Counted from the first letter of the stretch, positions 40,919-49,221 are shown. The stretch is 64,000 nucleotides of DNA from UMGS1696 sp964463375 (GCA_964463375.1 CAYXBQ010000008.1:1-64000), one strand, 5' to 3'. A program made the numbers and translations. Notes: a model not told the origin generated them from the sequence alone.

Positions 40919-43438
40919 TTATCGTACCACGATCGTCTTTTCTGCGTGCAGATCGGTGTCGATCACGCCATTGTGGCAGGTATATGCCACATTGGTACCA
41001 TCCACCACAACGGCATCCACCTTTGTCATATACGGCAGACGCAGCGTGCGCAGCTCCAGCGTACCGGCCAGCACCGTCAGCTTCGTTTCGGCATCGGTCT
41101 TTTCGTAGGTGCCCCATGCATCGGCGGTGAACCACAGGCTGCGGTAGTCGCCGGGCAGGATCGGGTCAAAGCCAAGGGTGCGGTCGGGCATATCGAACCG
41201 ATAGCCGGTGAAGATCGGCAGCAGCGCAAAGCTTGCCATGCTACGGGCATAGTTGTTCCCGCATTCGATCTCGTTCCACGGGTTCCGGTTGTGGCCTCTG
41301 TACCGGGCACGGATGGCCTTCACGATCTCTACCCCTTCGTCGAGCATGCCTTCGGAGATCATCAGTCCGGCCAGCGAATACTCAAAGCCGTGCATGGATT
41401 CCTGTGCATAGGGGATCGGGATCGCCGGGGTCTGGACACCTTCCGGCCAGGAGCAGATAATGGCACCCGCTTCATCGTTGACCGCAAAGAGCCGGAACGT
41501 GTTGTAGTGAGCGCGCATATCCGGCAGGAAGTTGTACTTGTACAGACTCCGCAGGGCGGTGTGCAGCTTGTCCTTGTCGTAAATATCGCCGTCAATGCCG
41601 CAGAGGTTTGCGTGCCACTGGGCCAGACACTGGTCGATGATGCAGCCTTCGCCGATCTGGTATTTGATCTCCTGCGATTCGCTGTTCCAATATTCGCCGG
41701 CACCAAAGGCATCCACAACGGATCTGTCCCCCAGTTCGACCTTCTGGGCATACCACTTGCCGTTGAACAGGTTTTCGTCACACCACTTCTTGCCCTTTGC
41801 ATACAGCTCTCTATATGCGGCAGCAGTGTCGGCTTCTCCCACACGCTCTGCCATTTCGGCACCACAGAGCAGTGCAGCCAGATAGAAGCCTTCCAGCCAG
41901 GACGAGGGTCCGAACAGCTCTACGTCCAGGGTGTGGTGCTGTCTGCCTTCCAGAACGCCATCCCGGTCGGCGTCCCATCGGTCGGGGTTCTTGTCGCTCC
42001 AGGCATATTCGATGGACTTCTTCACAGCCGGCCACCACTTCTTCAGCCATGCATCGTCTCCGGACAGCTTCCATTCCCGGTAGGTCTTGATGACGCCACC
42101 CATTTGTCCGTCCACGCAGGCACGGAAGCTGTGCCGTTCTCTGCCCAGCGGCAGGTTCATACGGAAGGACATACGGCCGTTTTCGTCCTGGTTATAGGTG
42201 AAGTCGGTCTCTCGAATGGTTCTTTCCAACGAGGGGAACAGGAAGCACAGGGCGTAGGCGTAGTTCCACACGTGGGTGCAGGTGCCTTCGCAGGAGCCGG
42301 CGTTGCCCCAGACACCTTCCCAGCCGTAGAACTCCCCGCCTTCCAGCCGCAGTACCGTGGGAGACTTGAGCACCGAGGTGGTAGCGGAAATGGCTTCGAT
42401 CACCTCTTCCGGCAGGGTGGCGGCGAACAGGGCATCGTGGTAGGTCTTGGTACCGCACCACAGCTTGTCCCAGTTGGTCAGGGCATAATGGGCGGTGTCG
42501 TAGGAATTCTCGAACAGGGTCGCATAGTAGTTCTTCCAGGTCACATCCACGTCATTGCCGTTTTCGTCCTTCTTCGTGTACCGGCTCCAGTAGTTGCAGC
42601 AGTTGGGGCGGCTCCATGTGAGAACGAAGCGGAAGGTGATGGTCTCCCCGGGCTGGGCGGTGCGCTTGACGGACAGGTTTGCCATATCGTTTCTGCCGGG
42701 ATCGTCGTAGGTACGGGGCTCATAGGTCTCCTGCTCGGTGAAGTTGCGCCAGTACCGTTCCAGACCATCGTTCCAGGCACCCCGATACCAATACTGTTGG
42801 CAGGACACATCGCCTTCGGTGTCGGTGGCAATGGTCAGGTCGCCGTATTCGGTGCTGTCGGGGGCAAATTTGGTCTGGTGCAGGAACAGGGCGTGGATGC
42901 TGCCGTCTGTCTTGTAGTCGTTGACGGAGCTGTCGTAGGGGTTGCGCATGGTGGTGGAGACAGCGTAGTCTATGGGACGGTCGGTGGTATTGGTGACCGC
43001 ATAGGAGAAGAAGGCGGTGGGCAGGCTGGAATCCTTGTCGTTCAGGGGGATCAGGGGCGACCAGGCGGTGAGCTGTACGGCACCGGGGAAGGTCTCGTCG
43101 GCAAAGTCGATCTTGGCAAGGGGGAACTCACCGGTGAAGGTGCAGTGGCGGAAGTGGGGGAAGCCGGCCATGGTCGCCGCAGACAGCCCGGAGCCGCCGC
43201 CGGTCAGCCCGGTATGTACGTCCCCGTTGATGACACGTGCGTCGATGAGCTTACCGTCCTGCAGGGCCTTGATGGCGAAGTGGGAGTTGCCGTTCATGCT
43301 GCCCTTATTGGGGCGGTTGAAGATCTCCCAATCGATGAGCCGACCGTTGCCTGCCAGACCGATGCAGCCCGCACCGATGCCGCCCAGCGGGAAGGATATT
43401 TCGTTCAGTTGTTCGTTTGTGAAAGTAGTGGATCGCAT
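40919..43438 (-). CDS. Glycoside hydrolase family GH116 (beta-glucosidase / glucosylceramidase type)
   Basis: 839 aa. The N-terminal block FPLGGIGAGCIGLAGNGRL and DWEIFNRPNKG is a GH116 hallmark, as in GBA2; an all-beta N-terminal domain precedes an alpha/alpha barrel with EGRQHHTLDVELFGPSSW, which contains the candidate nucleophile Glu, and NPWNEIECGNNYARSM. No signal peptide, so cytoplasmic action on imported beta-glucosides or beta-xylosides is expected. It is 78 bp downstream of a solute-binding lipoprotein gene with a separate promoter, next to a LacI regulator. Confidence 0.9.
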   Translation of the reverse strand: MRSTTFTNEQLNEISFPLGGIGAGCIGLAGNGRLIDWEIFNRPNKGSMNGNSHFAIKALQDGKLIDARVINGDVHTGLTGGGSGLSAATMAGFPHFRHCTFTGEFPLAKIDFADETFPGAVQLTAWSPLIPLNDKDSSLPTAFFSYAVTNTTDRPIDYAVSTTMRNPYDSSVNDYKTDGSIHALFLHQTKFAPDSTEYGDLTIATDTEGDVSCQQYWYRGAWNDGLERYWRNFTEQETYEPRTYDDPGRNDMANLSVKRTAQPGETITFRFVLTWSRPNCCNYWSRYTKKDENGNDVDVTWKNYYATLFENSYDTAHYALTNWDKLWCGTKTYHDALFAATLPEEVIEAISATTSVLKSPTVLRLEGGEFYGWEGVWGNAGSCEGTCTHVWNYAYALCFLFPSLERTIRETDFTYNQDENGRMSFRMNLPLGRERHSFRACVDGQMGGVIKTYREWKLSGDDAWLKKWWPAVKKSIEYAWSDKNPDRWDADRDGVLEGRQHHTLDVELFGPSSWLEGFYLAALLCGAEMAERVGEADTAAAYRELYAKGKKWCDENLFNGKWYAQKVELGDRSVVDAFGAGEYWNSESQEIKYQIGEGCIIDQCLAQWHANLCGIDGDIYDKDKLHTALRSLYKYNFLPDMRAHYNTFRLFAVNDEAGAIICSWPEGVQTPAIPIPYAQESMHGFEYSLAGLMISEGMLDEGVEIVKAIRARYRGHNRNPWNEIECGNNYARSMASFALLPIFTGYRFDMPDRTLGFDPILPGDYRSLWFTADAWGTYEKTDAETKLTVLAGTLELRTLRLPYMTKVDAVVVDGTNVAYTCHNGVIDTDLHAEKTIVVR

Positions 43439-43472
43439 AAGGGGGTACTCCTTTGTGGGGGGATTTGTGGGT

Positions 43473-43501
43473 ATTATACCATATTGTGTGGGGGTTGTAA
43501 A
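43473..43501 (-). promoter_or_regulatory. Promoter of the GH116 gene
   Basis: Minus-strand TTTACA (43496-43501), 17-bp spacer, TATAAT (43473-43478), with the CCCCTTTACA context. Confidence 0.82.
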
Positions 43502-43516
43502 GGGGGTAGGGGAAAA

Positions 43517-45013
43517 TCAGTCTTCCAATGCACGGCACTGTTCGATCAATTCATCGATATTCTTTTGTACCTTTGTGCTGTTGGCTGCAAAAGCAGAAGC
43601 AAAGTCCTCCTGTAGGCTGTGGTACTTGTTCCGCACGGTCGTGCGCAGACCACCGAAGTCGAAGATCATACCGGTGTCAAATACGCGATTGTTGAAGATG
43701 ATATCCAACATAGCCTGCGATTCGTTGTCACGAGATACCTTGCCCAGCAGCAGCTTGTCGTACAGAGCCGGCATGATGTCCCGTCTTCCCATATACGCAT
43801 AGTATTCCATAAAGGTACCTACATCCGCCACTGCTGTATTGGTGACCGGTACGCTGGTATAGGTCAGGGCAATGGTGACCATGGGAATATGGTAATCTGT
43901 CTGTGCCTCGTCATATTTCGGATAGGGGATGATGCCGAAGTCCTGGTCCATCATACGCATTTCCGGTGCGTAGTACAGGCCGCCCAACGAGAACAGAGAG
44001 TGACCTTCCAAAAACATGCCCACTTCATCTGCTTGGGGATTGTCGCTTCTGGCGTGGCAGTTGTAGGAGATCGCCTGATCCTGCAGGAGGGTGGAAAGCT
44101 GCTGGATCTTGGTCATGTTGGCATCGTTGTACAGAGTAACCTGCGGAATGCCATCCTTGTCCAATTCGGCAAAGGTCAAGCCTGTAGCAGCCAGCAGAAC
44201 CTCCGGGCTATCGTCGATATAGGTGAAGCCATATAGGTCGTCATTGGTGTATTTGCCATCCCCATTCAGGTCTTGGTCTACGGTATCTGCCATGGTGAAA
44301 AGAGAATCCCATGTCCACTTGCCTTCTGCCACCAGATCATAGGGAGAGGAAAGGGCATAATCGCCTATCATATCTTTGTTGAAATAGATACTGCCTGCCA
44401 AAAGGTAGGAGTTCATGGTGATGTCGGAGATCGCACCATAGGTCTTGCCCAAAAGCTCCACCGCACCGGCATAGCCATCGTCCCACCAGGGCTTGCGCAG
44501 GTCGATATTGGGAATATCGGAAAGTTCAAAGAAAGCGCCGGACAGGCAAAGGGCGTTGTATTGCGCCACACGCAGCAGTGCAAAGGCATACTCATCATCG
44601 CCGGCCGTTACAGACTTGACCACCGTATTGTAAGCATTTGCATAATCCGTCATTTCATCGGCTGATACCGTGCAGTTCAGAAGCTTTTCGATCTCTGCAT
44701 TTCTGTTAAAGGTGGCATCGTTGATCCCTTCGCCGGTCACTTCTTCCACCATAATGTCCGTAATGGCAAGCGGGGTATAGTTGCCCCAATGTGCGACCAT
44801 CATGTGCATGTCCTTGCCGCCCATATCGGTGACAGGCACATCGGGAACAAGCTCCGTTTCCTCAGTGGTGACGGTGGTCTCCGAAGCTGTCGTATCCCCC
44901 CCGGTGGTTTCCGCCTCACCACCACCGCAGCTGACCAGTCCCATAAGCATCACGCTCGCCAAGAGCGCACAAAGCAGCCGCTTTGTCAGATCCCGTTTGT
45001 TACCATGTTTCAT
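43517..45013 (-). CDS. Solute-binding lipoprotein (sugar ABC-type)
   Basis: 498 aa. Signal peptide with basic start (MKHGNKRDLTKRLL) and lipobox LMGLVSCGG, a Thr/Glu linker, then a bilobal fold. The segment MVEEVTGEGINDATFNRN is nearly identical to the protein at 21005-22471, and DLNGDGKYTNDDLYG is a shared loop. It is divergent from a LacI-type regulator with a perfect palindrome over its transcription start, and a GH116 gene follows; so it probably captures the beta-glycoside that GH116 cleaves. AAAGGAAAG precedes ATG 45013. No permease genes nearby. Confidence 0.88.
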   Translation of the reverse strand: MKHGNKRDLTKRLLCALLASVMLMGLVSCGGGEAETTGGDTTASETTVTTEETELVPDVPVTDMGGKDMHMMVAHWGNYTPLAITDIMVEEVTGEGINDATFNRNAEIEKLLNCTVSADEMTDYANAYNTVVKSVTAGDDEYAFALLRVAQYNALCLSGAFFELSDIPNIDLRKPWWDDGYAGAVELLGKTYGAISDITMNSYLLAGSIYFNKDMIGDYALSSPYDLVAEGKWTWDSLFTMADTVDQDLNGDGKYTNDDLYGFTYIDDSPEVLLAATGLTFAELDKDGIPQVTLYNDANMTKIQQLSTLLQDQAISYNCHARSDNPQADEVGMFLEGHSLFSLGGLYYAPEMRMMDQDFGIIPYPKYDEAQTDYHIPMVTIALTYTSVPVTNTAVADVGTFMEYYAYMGRRDIMPALYDKLLLGKVSRDNESQAMLDIIFNNRVFDTGMIFDFGGLRTTVRNKYHSLQEDFASAFAANSTKVQKNIDELIEQCRALED

Positions 45014-45064
45014 ATCGCTTTCCTTTTCCCATTGTATAGGTATTCTCCCTAAATTTTATCGTTT

Positions 45065-45078
45065 CGTGTACGTACACG
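45065..45078. promoter_or_regulatory. LacI-family operator (perfect 14-bp palindrome)
   Basis: CGTGTACGTACACG is a perfect palindrome with a central CG, the typical symmetry of LacI-family sites. It sits just downstream of the lipoprotein -10 box, over the expected transcription start, in the interval shared with the LacI gene. Confidence 0.82.
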
Positions 45079-45081
45079 CTC

Positions 45082-45110
45082 ATTATATCACATAAATCCA
45101 TCGCTGTAAA
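45082..45110 (-). promoter_or_regulatory. Promoter of the LacI-controlled lipoprotein gene
   Basis: Minus-strand TTTACA (45105-45110), 17-bp spacer, TATAAT (45082-45087), with the CCCCTTTACA context; the operator lies immediately downstream. Confidence 0.85.
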
Positions 45111-45152
45111 GGGGAAAAAAGAAAAAAATCCCTGTTCTTTTTCGATTTTTTG

Positions 45153-45161
45153 TGGTATAAT
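45153..45161 (+). promoter_or_regulatory. Extended -10 promoter of the LacI-family gene
   Basis: TGGTATAAT with no good -35 box. The start would be near 45168, about 27 nt before the TTG start codon. Confidence 0.65.
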
Positions 45162-45194
45162 ACCCCTCGAATGATCGGAAAGGAAAGAGATCCG

Positions 45195-46160
45195 TTGCAA
45201 AAATCGAACATCACCGTGAAGGATCTGGCTCGGCTCTGCGGTGTCTCCATCGGTACCGTGGATCGTGCCATCAACAATAGACCGGGCATCTCCCAAAAGA
45301 CCCGGGAGCATATCCTCCAAACGGCCCGCGAATACGGCTATGTGAAAAACCAGAGCGCACGCACCCTCAGCTCCGGCCGCTCCAACACCATCGGGGTCAT
45401 TATTTTTAATCTGAAAAGTGAATACTTTGCCAATGCATTGACCGCCATCGAGGAAAAAGCCCGGCATGAGGGCTACAACACCATGATCATGCTCTCCGAC
45501 TACGATGCCGAGACCGAAATGGAATGCGCCCGCCGTATGGCCTCCATGCACGTGGCGGGACTGATCGTGTTCTCCGTGCTGCGGGATCCATCGTTTTATG
45601 TAGAGCTGCAAAAGAGCGGTACGCCTGTGGTGGCACTGGGCAATCCCGTCGGCGGCGGCATCCCCTTTGTGGGCATCGACGACCGTGCCGCTATGGAGGC
45701 CAGCTGCGCCCATGTGCTGTCCCACGGCTACCGGCGGATCGTGTACGTGGCACCTCTGCTGGAAAAGGCTAAGACCCAGAACATCGCCGCCCAGTCCCGC
45801 CGGTACGAAGGCTTTTTGGCAGCCATGGCACAGGCAAGCGTGACCATGCAGGTGCTGGACACCTACGAAAGCTACCGGGAAACGCTGACCGGCATCGACA
45901 TCACTGCCCAAAGCACGGCCTTTCTTTGTCCCAGCGATACCTACACCCTGCGCTGTCTGGAGCTGTTTCACCCGGATCCCCCGGCGGTGGGCATCATGGG
46001 CTTTGACCGGTTTTTGACCATCGGCCGCCTGCTCCCCCGCTTGTCCGGCATCACCTATTCCTCCCACGACATTGGTGCCGCTGCGGTACAGGTGCTGCTG
46101 GCGGATACCAGGGAGGATGTGCTGCTGCCGTTCACACTGGTCCATGGGGAGACGGTGTGA
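45195..46160 (+). CDS. LacI-family transcriptional regulator
   Basis: About 321 aa. An N-terminal LacI helix-turn-helix (NITVKDLARLCGVSIGTVDR) with hinge helix (RTLSSGRSNTIGVI) is followed by a periplasmic-binding-like effector domain. I choose the TTG at 45195, which has AAAGGAAAG at proper distance; the ATG at 45171 would sit almost at the transcription start and the frame from 45150 covers the -10 box. It is divergent from the solute-binding lipoprotein and GH116 genes and likely represses them through the palindrome at 45065-45078 until a sugar binds. Confidence 0.9.
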   Translation: MQKSNITVKDLARLCGVSIGTVDRAINNRPGISQKTREHILQTAREYGYVKNQSARTLSSGRSNTIGVIIFNLKSEYFANALTAIEEKARHEGYNTMIMLSDYDAETEMECARRMASMHVAGLIVFSVLRDPSFYVELQKSGTPVVALGNPVGGGIPFVGIDDRAAMEASCAHVLSHGYRRIVYVAPLLEKAKTQNIAAQSRRYEGFLAAMAQASVTMQVLDTYESYRETLTGIDITAQSTAFLCPSDTYTLRCLELFHPDPPAVGIMGFDRFLTIGRLLPRLSGITYSSHDIGAAAVQVLLADTREDVLLPFTLVHGETV

Positions 46161-46176
46161 CAATTTATCAAAAGAG

Positions 46177-46207
46177 AAAAGTCCGGCTTTTGGCTGGATT
46201 TTTTCTT
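46177..46207 (+). terminator. Terminator after the LacI-family gene
   Basis: AAAAGTCCGGC pairs with GCTGGATTTTTT (two wobbles) over a short loop, 16 bp after the stop codon. Confidence 0.75.
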
Positions 46208-46217
46208 TTTCCCACCA

Positions 46218-46245
46218 TCATATTTTTCCGCACCATCCATATACT
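46218..46245 (+). promoter_or_regulatory. Sigma-E-like sporulation promoter
   Basis: TCATATT (46218-46224) fits the sigma-E -35 consensus KMATATT, and CATATACT (46238-46245) fits CATACAHT at 7 of 8 positions, with 13 bp between. No sigma-A -35 box is present. It precedes an operon whose products look sporulation-related. Confidence 0.6.
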
Positions 46246-46277
46246 GAACCGATCTCACCCATAGTGGAGGTGCGCCT

Positions 46278-46565
46278 ATGCGTTACGGACGACCGACGAC
46301 CCACACAGATCCACCCCAAAATACGGCGCCATGGTTGGTGCTTGCACTGGGAACGGCGCTGTTGGCAGGATTCTTTTTTGCCGCTGTTCTCCCGCCGGAT
46401 AAAGCTGCTCCCACCACGGTCGATGCGGTGCCGGTGATGCAGCTGGTGCGGGAGGAGGTGTCGGTCGTGGAAGAGCCGGTGCTGGTGGAGCCGTTCGGAA
46501 CCTTTCAGGGACAGTGGAACCTGTGGGAGTACATTGGGGATCTGCTGTGGTCCTTCTTGGCATGA
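46278..46565 (+). CDS. Small single-pass membrane protein, first gene of sporulation-like operon
   Basis: 95 aa, no family recognised. A cytoplasmic head (MRYGRPTTHTDPPQNTAPW), one transmembrane helix (about residues 19-40), and an outside part rich in Val and Glu. GGAGGTGCGCCT precedes the ATG. Its TGA overlaps the ATG of the M50 peptidase gene (ATGA), so they are translated together. By position it might be a partner or regulator of the peptidase, as SpoIVFA is for SpoIVFB; no sequence evidence for that was seen. Confidence 0.7.
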   Translation: MRYGRPTTHTDPPQNTAPWLVLALGTALLAGFFFAAVLPPDKAAPTTVDAVPVMQLVREEVSVVEEPVLVEPFGTFQGQWNLWEYIGDLLWSFLA

Positions 46566-47047
46566 GGGAGCTTGTAGCTTTCTTGACGGCGGTGGGGATC
46601 CACGAGCTGGGGCATTTGGTGACGGCGTGGCTGGCGGGGGTACCGCTGCGGCACTGCATGGGACGAAAAAACGGTCTTCAGCTGTATTTTGCTACGGAGG
46701 GGCTGTCCTACAGTCGGGAGCTGTGGGTGCTTCTGGGCGGCAGCGGGCTGGGGCTGTTGTCGCTTGTTTGGCTGCACGATGGCTGCTATGTCCGGTATGC
46801 GCTGGTGCTGAACACAGTGAATCTGCTGCCGCTGCAAAGTCTGGACGGTGGCGGGATCCTTGCGTGCCTACTACATCTGGCGTTGGCAGGAGATGTGGCA
46901 GACCGGATCGCCTATGCGGTATCCCGCTGCACGGCGGTGGTGTTTTGGCTCTGCGGCACCTGGATCGCCCTGCGCACCGGCGGCAACGTGGGGTGGATGC
47001 TGGTCGGTGTGGGGATGCTGTTGGGAGAGGAAAGAAGGGCGATATAG
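46562..47047 (+). CDS. M50-family intramembrane metalloprotease, SpoIVFB-like
   Basis: 161 aa, hydrophobic, with four or so membrane segments. HELGH at residues 14-18 is the zinc site and NLLPLQSLDGGG (about 86-97) provides the third ligand, the pattern of site-2 proteases such as SpoIVFB. SpoIVFB cleaves pro-sigma-K in the mother cell. This protein is shorter than typical SpoIVFB (about 280 aa) and lacks a CBS domain. Context with a SpoIID-like gene and a sigma-E-like promoter supports a sporulation role. Confidence 0.82.
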   Translation: MRELVAFLTAVGIHELGHLVTAWLAGVPLRHCMGRKNGLQLYFATEGLSYSRELWVLLGGSGLGLLSLVWLHDGCYVRYALVLNTVNLLPLQSLDGGGILACLLHLALAGDVADRIAYAVSRCTAVVFWLCGTWIALRTGGNVGWMLVGVGMLLGEERRAI

Positions 47048-47104
47048 CACACATCCCAGCCATTTTGCATATCCTGTAGCATCCCAATATAGGAGGGCTA
47101 CTAT

Positions 47105-47584
47105 ATGAATCATACATCCCCCATGGGGGTTTTGCGGGTCTGGATCACGGCGGCAGGGGGGACTTTGCCGGTGTCGGGCGTGGCGGTGCAGGTGCGAAAC
47201 GAGGGCGGGGAACTGCTCCATGTGCTGCGCTCCGGGGAAAGTGGGCTGACGGCGGCGGTGGCACTTCCGGCTCCTGCGGCTACCCAAAGTCTGGTGCCCG
47301 GTGCCAAAGCCTACACCACCTACTTTGTGTCCGTGGAGGTGCCGGGGTACACGCCTGTTCGGGAGCTGGCGGTGCCGCTGTTTGACGGGATCACATCCTT
47401 GCAGCCCATTGCACTGCTGCCGGAAACGAAGACGGGTACTGCCGATCCCCTGGAGCCGTATCTGCTGTTCCCACATGCCGCCGAACCATATGCCAACTTG
47501 CAGCCGGAACCCGATGCGGATGCCGTGGACGACATCGATCTGCCGGACTATGGAGCCGCAGAGACAGGGAGGGATGACCAATGA
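47105..47584 (+). CDS. Carboxypeptidase-regulatory-like (transthyretin-fold) domain protein
   Basis: 159 aa, no signal peptide seen. The pattern GVLRVWITAAGGTLPVSGVA, a turn at GESGLTAAVALPAP, and YFVSVEVPGYTPVREL matches a transthyretin-like carboxypeptidase-regulatory domain; the C-terminal 45 residues are Pro/Asp rich. AGGAGGGCTACTAT precedes ATG 47105. Its TGA overlaps the ATG of the next gene (ATGA at 47581-47584). The function is unknown; it is an apparent partner of the SpoIID-like protein. Confidence 0.75.
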   Translation: MNHTSPMGVLRVWITAAGGTLPVSGVAVQVRNEGGELLHVLRSGESGLTAAVALPAPAATQSLVPGAKAYTTYFVSVEVPGYTPVRELAVPLFDGITSLQPIALLPETKTGTADPLEPYLLFPHAAEPYANLQPEPDADAVDDIDLPDYGAAETGRDDQ

Positions 47585-48936
47585 CCGGTGGCGCACTGCC
47601 GTACATCCCGGAGAACATCACGGTACATCTGGGGCCTGCTGCCTCCGATGCTGCCAACGTGACCGTTTCCTTTGTGGACTATATCAAAAACGTGGCATCC
47701 AGCGAGATCTATCCCACCTGGCCGGAGGCGGCGCTCCGTGCCAACATCCTTGCCCAGATCAGCTTTGCTCTGAATCGGGTATACACCGAATATTACCGCA
47801 GCCGGGGGTATCCCTTTGATATCACAAACTCCACCGCCATCGACCAGGCCTTTGTCTACGGCAGGGATATTTTTGACAATATTTCCCAGATCGTGGAGGA
47901 GCTGTTTTCCACCTACATCCGGCGGGAGGACACCGTTGTGCCGCTCTTTGCCCTGTACTGTGACGGGATCCGGGTCCAGTGCGATGGCCTGTCCCAGTGG
48001 GGCACTGTGCCGCTGGCAGAGGCTGGACTGAGCCCCTTTGAGATCCTGACCCGGTTCTACGGCGGGGATATTGTGCTGGTGGAGGATGCGCCCATCCGTG
48101 GCATCACCGAAAGCTATCCCGGCACACCCCTGCGGCTGGGCAGTACCGGCAACGAGGTGCGGCAGATCCAGCTGCGACTGAATCGGATACGCCGGAATTT
48201 CCCCGCCATCCCACGGATCCAAAACCCGGACGGCATCTTCGATAACGATACCCAGGCGGCGGTGGAGGCCTATCAAGAGACCTTCTCCCTGACACCGGAT
48301 GGGATCGTGGGCCGTGCCACCTGGTATTCCATCAGCCGCACCGCCGCTGCTGTGACCAGATTGGCAGAGCTGAATGCCGAAGGGATCGATGCAGAGGACG
48401 TGATGAACACCCAGCCGTCGCTGCTACAGCAGGGGGATACCGGCATTGGCGTACGGGAGCTGCAATATTTTTTGGCGTTCATCGCTTTCTTCAACGAACA
48501 GGTGCAGCCGGTGACCATCGATGGCTATTTCGGCGAACGGACCCGGCAAAGCGTGGAGAGCTTTCAGCGCACCTATGGCCTGACACCGGATGGGATTGTG
48601 GGCACTGCTACCTGGAACACGCTGTTCTCGGTGTACCGCACGTATCTGGATTCGCTGCCGGCGGGATATTTCGGTGTGCAGGTACAGCCATATCCGGGCA
48701 CGCCACTGCGATATGGTTCGGAAGGAGAGGACGTGGAGACACTGCAAACGTACCTGAACGGGGTGGCGAACGTGTACCGTTCGATCCCGAAGGTGACGGT
48801 GGATGGGATCTTTGGGCAGGCGACAGCCCAGTCGGTGCGGGTATTCCAGGGACTGTTTGGCTTGCCGGTGACGGGGATCGTAGGTGCGACCACCTGGAAT
48901 ACGCTGGCACGAACCTATGGCGAGGTGGTGGGGTGA
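47581..48936 (+). CDS. SpoIID/LytB-like protein with three peptidoglycan-binding domains
   Basis: 451 aa. Residues about 25-160 match the SpoIID/LytB lytic-transglycosylase region: SSEIYPTWPEAALRANI with Glu42 in the position of the SpoIID catalytic Glu, then a region resembling the HCQ block (DITNSTAIDQAFVYG). Three PG_binding_1 domains follow (about 185-255, 285-345, 375-445), each with LxxGxxGxxVxxLQ-like starts and TPDGIVGxATW ends. No signal peptide. It is last gene of the operon and could act on engulfment or cortex peptidoglycan if exported by another route. Confidence 0.85.
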   Translation: MTGGALPYIPENITVHLGPAASDAANVTVSFVDYIKNVASSEIYPTWPEAALRANILAQISFALNRVYTEYYRSRGYPFDITNSTAIDQAFVYGRDIFDNISQIVEELFSTYIRREDTVVPLFALYCDGIRVQCDGLSQWGTVPLAEAGLSPFEILTRFYGGDIVLVEDAPIRGITESYPGTPLRLGSTGNEVRQIQLRLNRIRRNFPAIPRIQNPDGIFDNDTQAAVEAYQETFSLTPDGIVGRATWYSISRTAAAVTRLAELNAEGIDAEDVMNTQPSLLQQGDTGIGVRELQYFLAFIAFFNEQVQPVTIDGYFGERTRQSVESFQRTYGLTPDGIVGTATWNTLFSVYRTYLDSLPAGYFGVQVQPYPGTPLRYGSEGEDVETLQTYLNGVANVYRSIPKVTVDGIFGQATAQSVRVFQGLFGLPVTGIVGATTWNTLARTYGEVVG

Positions 48937-48955
48937 AAAACAAACGTCTTGCATA

Positions 48956-49025
48956 GGTACGCTATGTGCGAGCGTTCGATGGATGGGGTAGGGGATGGGA
49001 GATCGCCCCTGCCCCTTTGCGTACC
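48956..49025 (+). other. Nested stem structure downstream of the SpoIID-like gene
   Basis: GGTACGC (48956-48962) and GCGTACC (49019-49025) enclose a 10-bp stem GGGGTAGGGG (48985-48994) / CCCCTGCCCC (49006-49015). There is no U-tract, so it is not a simple terminator; it may be a terminator variant or a structured RNA element. Confidence 0.55.
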
Positions 49026-49099
49026 TCCGTAGAGAGAAACCGTGGGCAAAGGCAAACCTTGACCCATAAAGGTCAAAGATCAACGTAGTATATCCATTT

Positions 49100-49116
49100 G
49101 GTCAAAGAAAGACAAA
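49100..49116 (+). promoter_or_regulatory. CtsR box 1
   Basis: GGTCAAAGAAAGACAAA is two heptads (GGTCAAA, AGACAAA) separated by three bases, the CtsR operator layout, 90-106 bp upstream of the -35 box. A further partial inverted site TTGACC..GGTCAA is at 49059-49076. Confidence 0.78.
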
Positions 49117-49204
49117 AAACTGTGATTCTGTGAGAAAAACGGAGAAAATCACGTGCTAAATCGGAATAACGGCTTGTGATGTCCGATATTTGACCAAAAC
49201 TGAC

Positions 49205-49221
49205 TTTGACCTTTTTTGTCC
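49205..49221 (-). promoter_or_regulatory. CtsR box 2, over the -35 element
   Basis: Read on the minus strand, GGACAAAAAAGGTCAAA is a heptad repeat GGACAAA / GGTCAAA with a 3-bp spacer. It overlaps the -35 box, so binding blocks polymerase. A half-site TTTGACC lies at 49189-49195. Confidence 0.85.

Noticed and set aside
40946..43615. 889-codon plus-strand open frame
   Set aside because: It is antisense to the clear GH116 gene, has no family motifs and is a codon-bias shadow.
45000..46163. 387-codon minus-strand open frame
   Set aside because: Antisense to the LacI-family gene and crosses the divergent promoters and operator.
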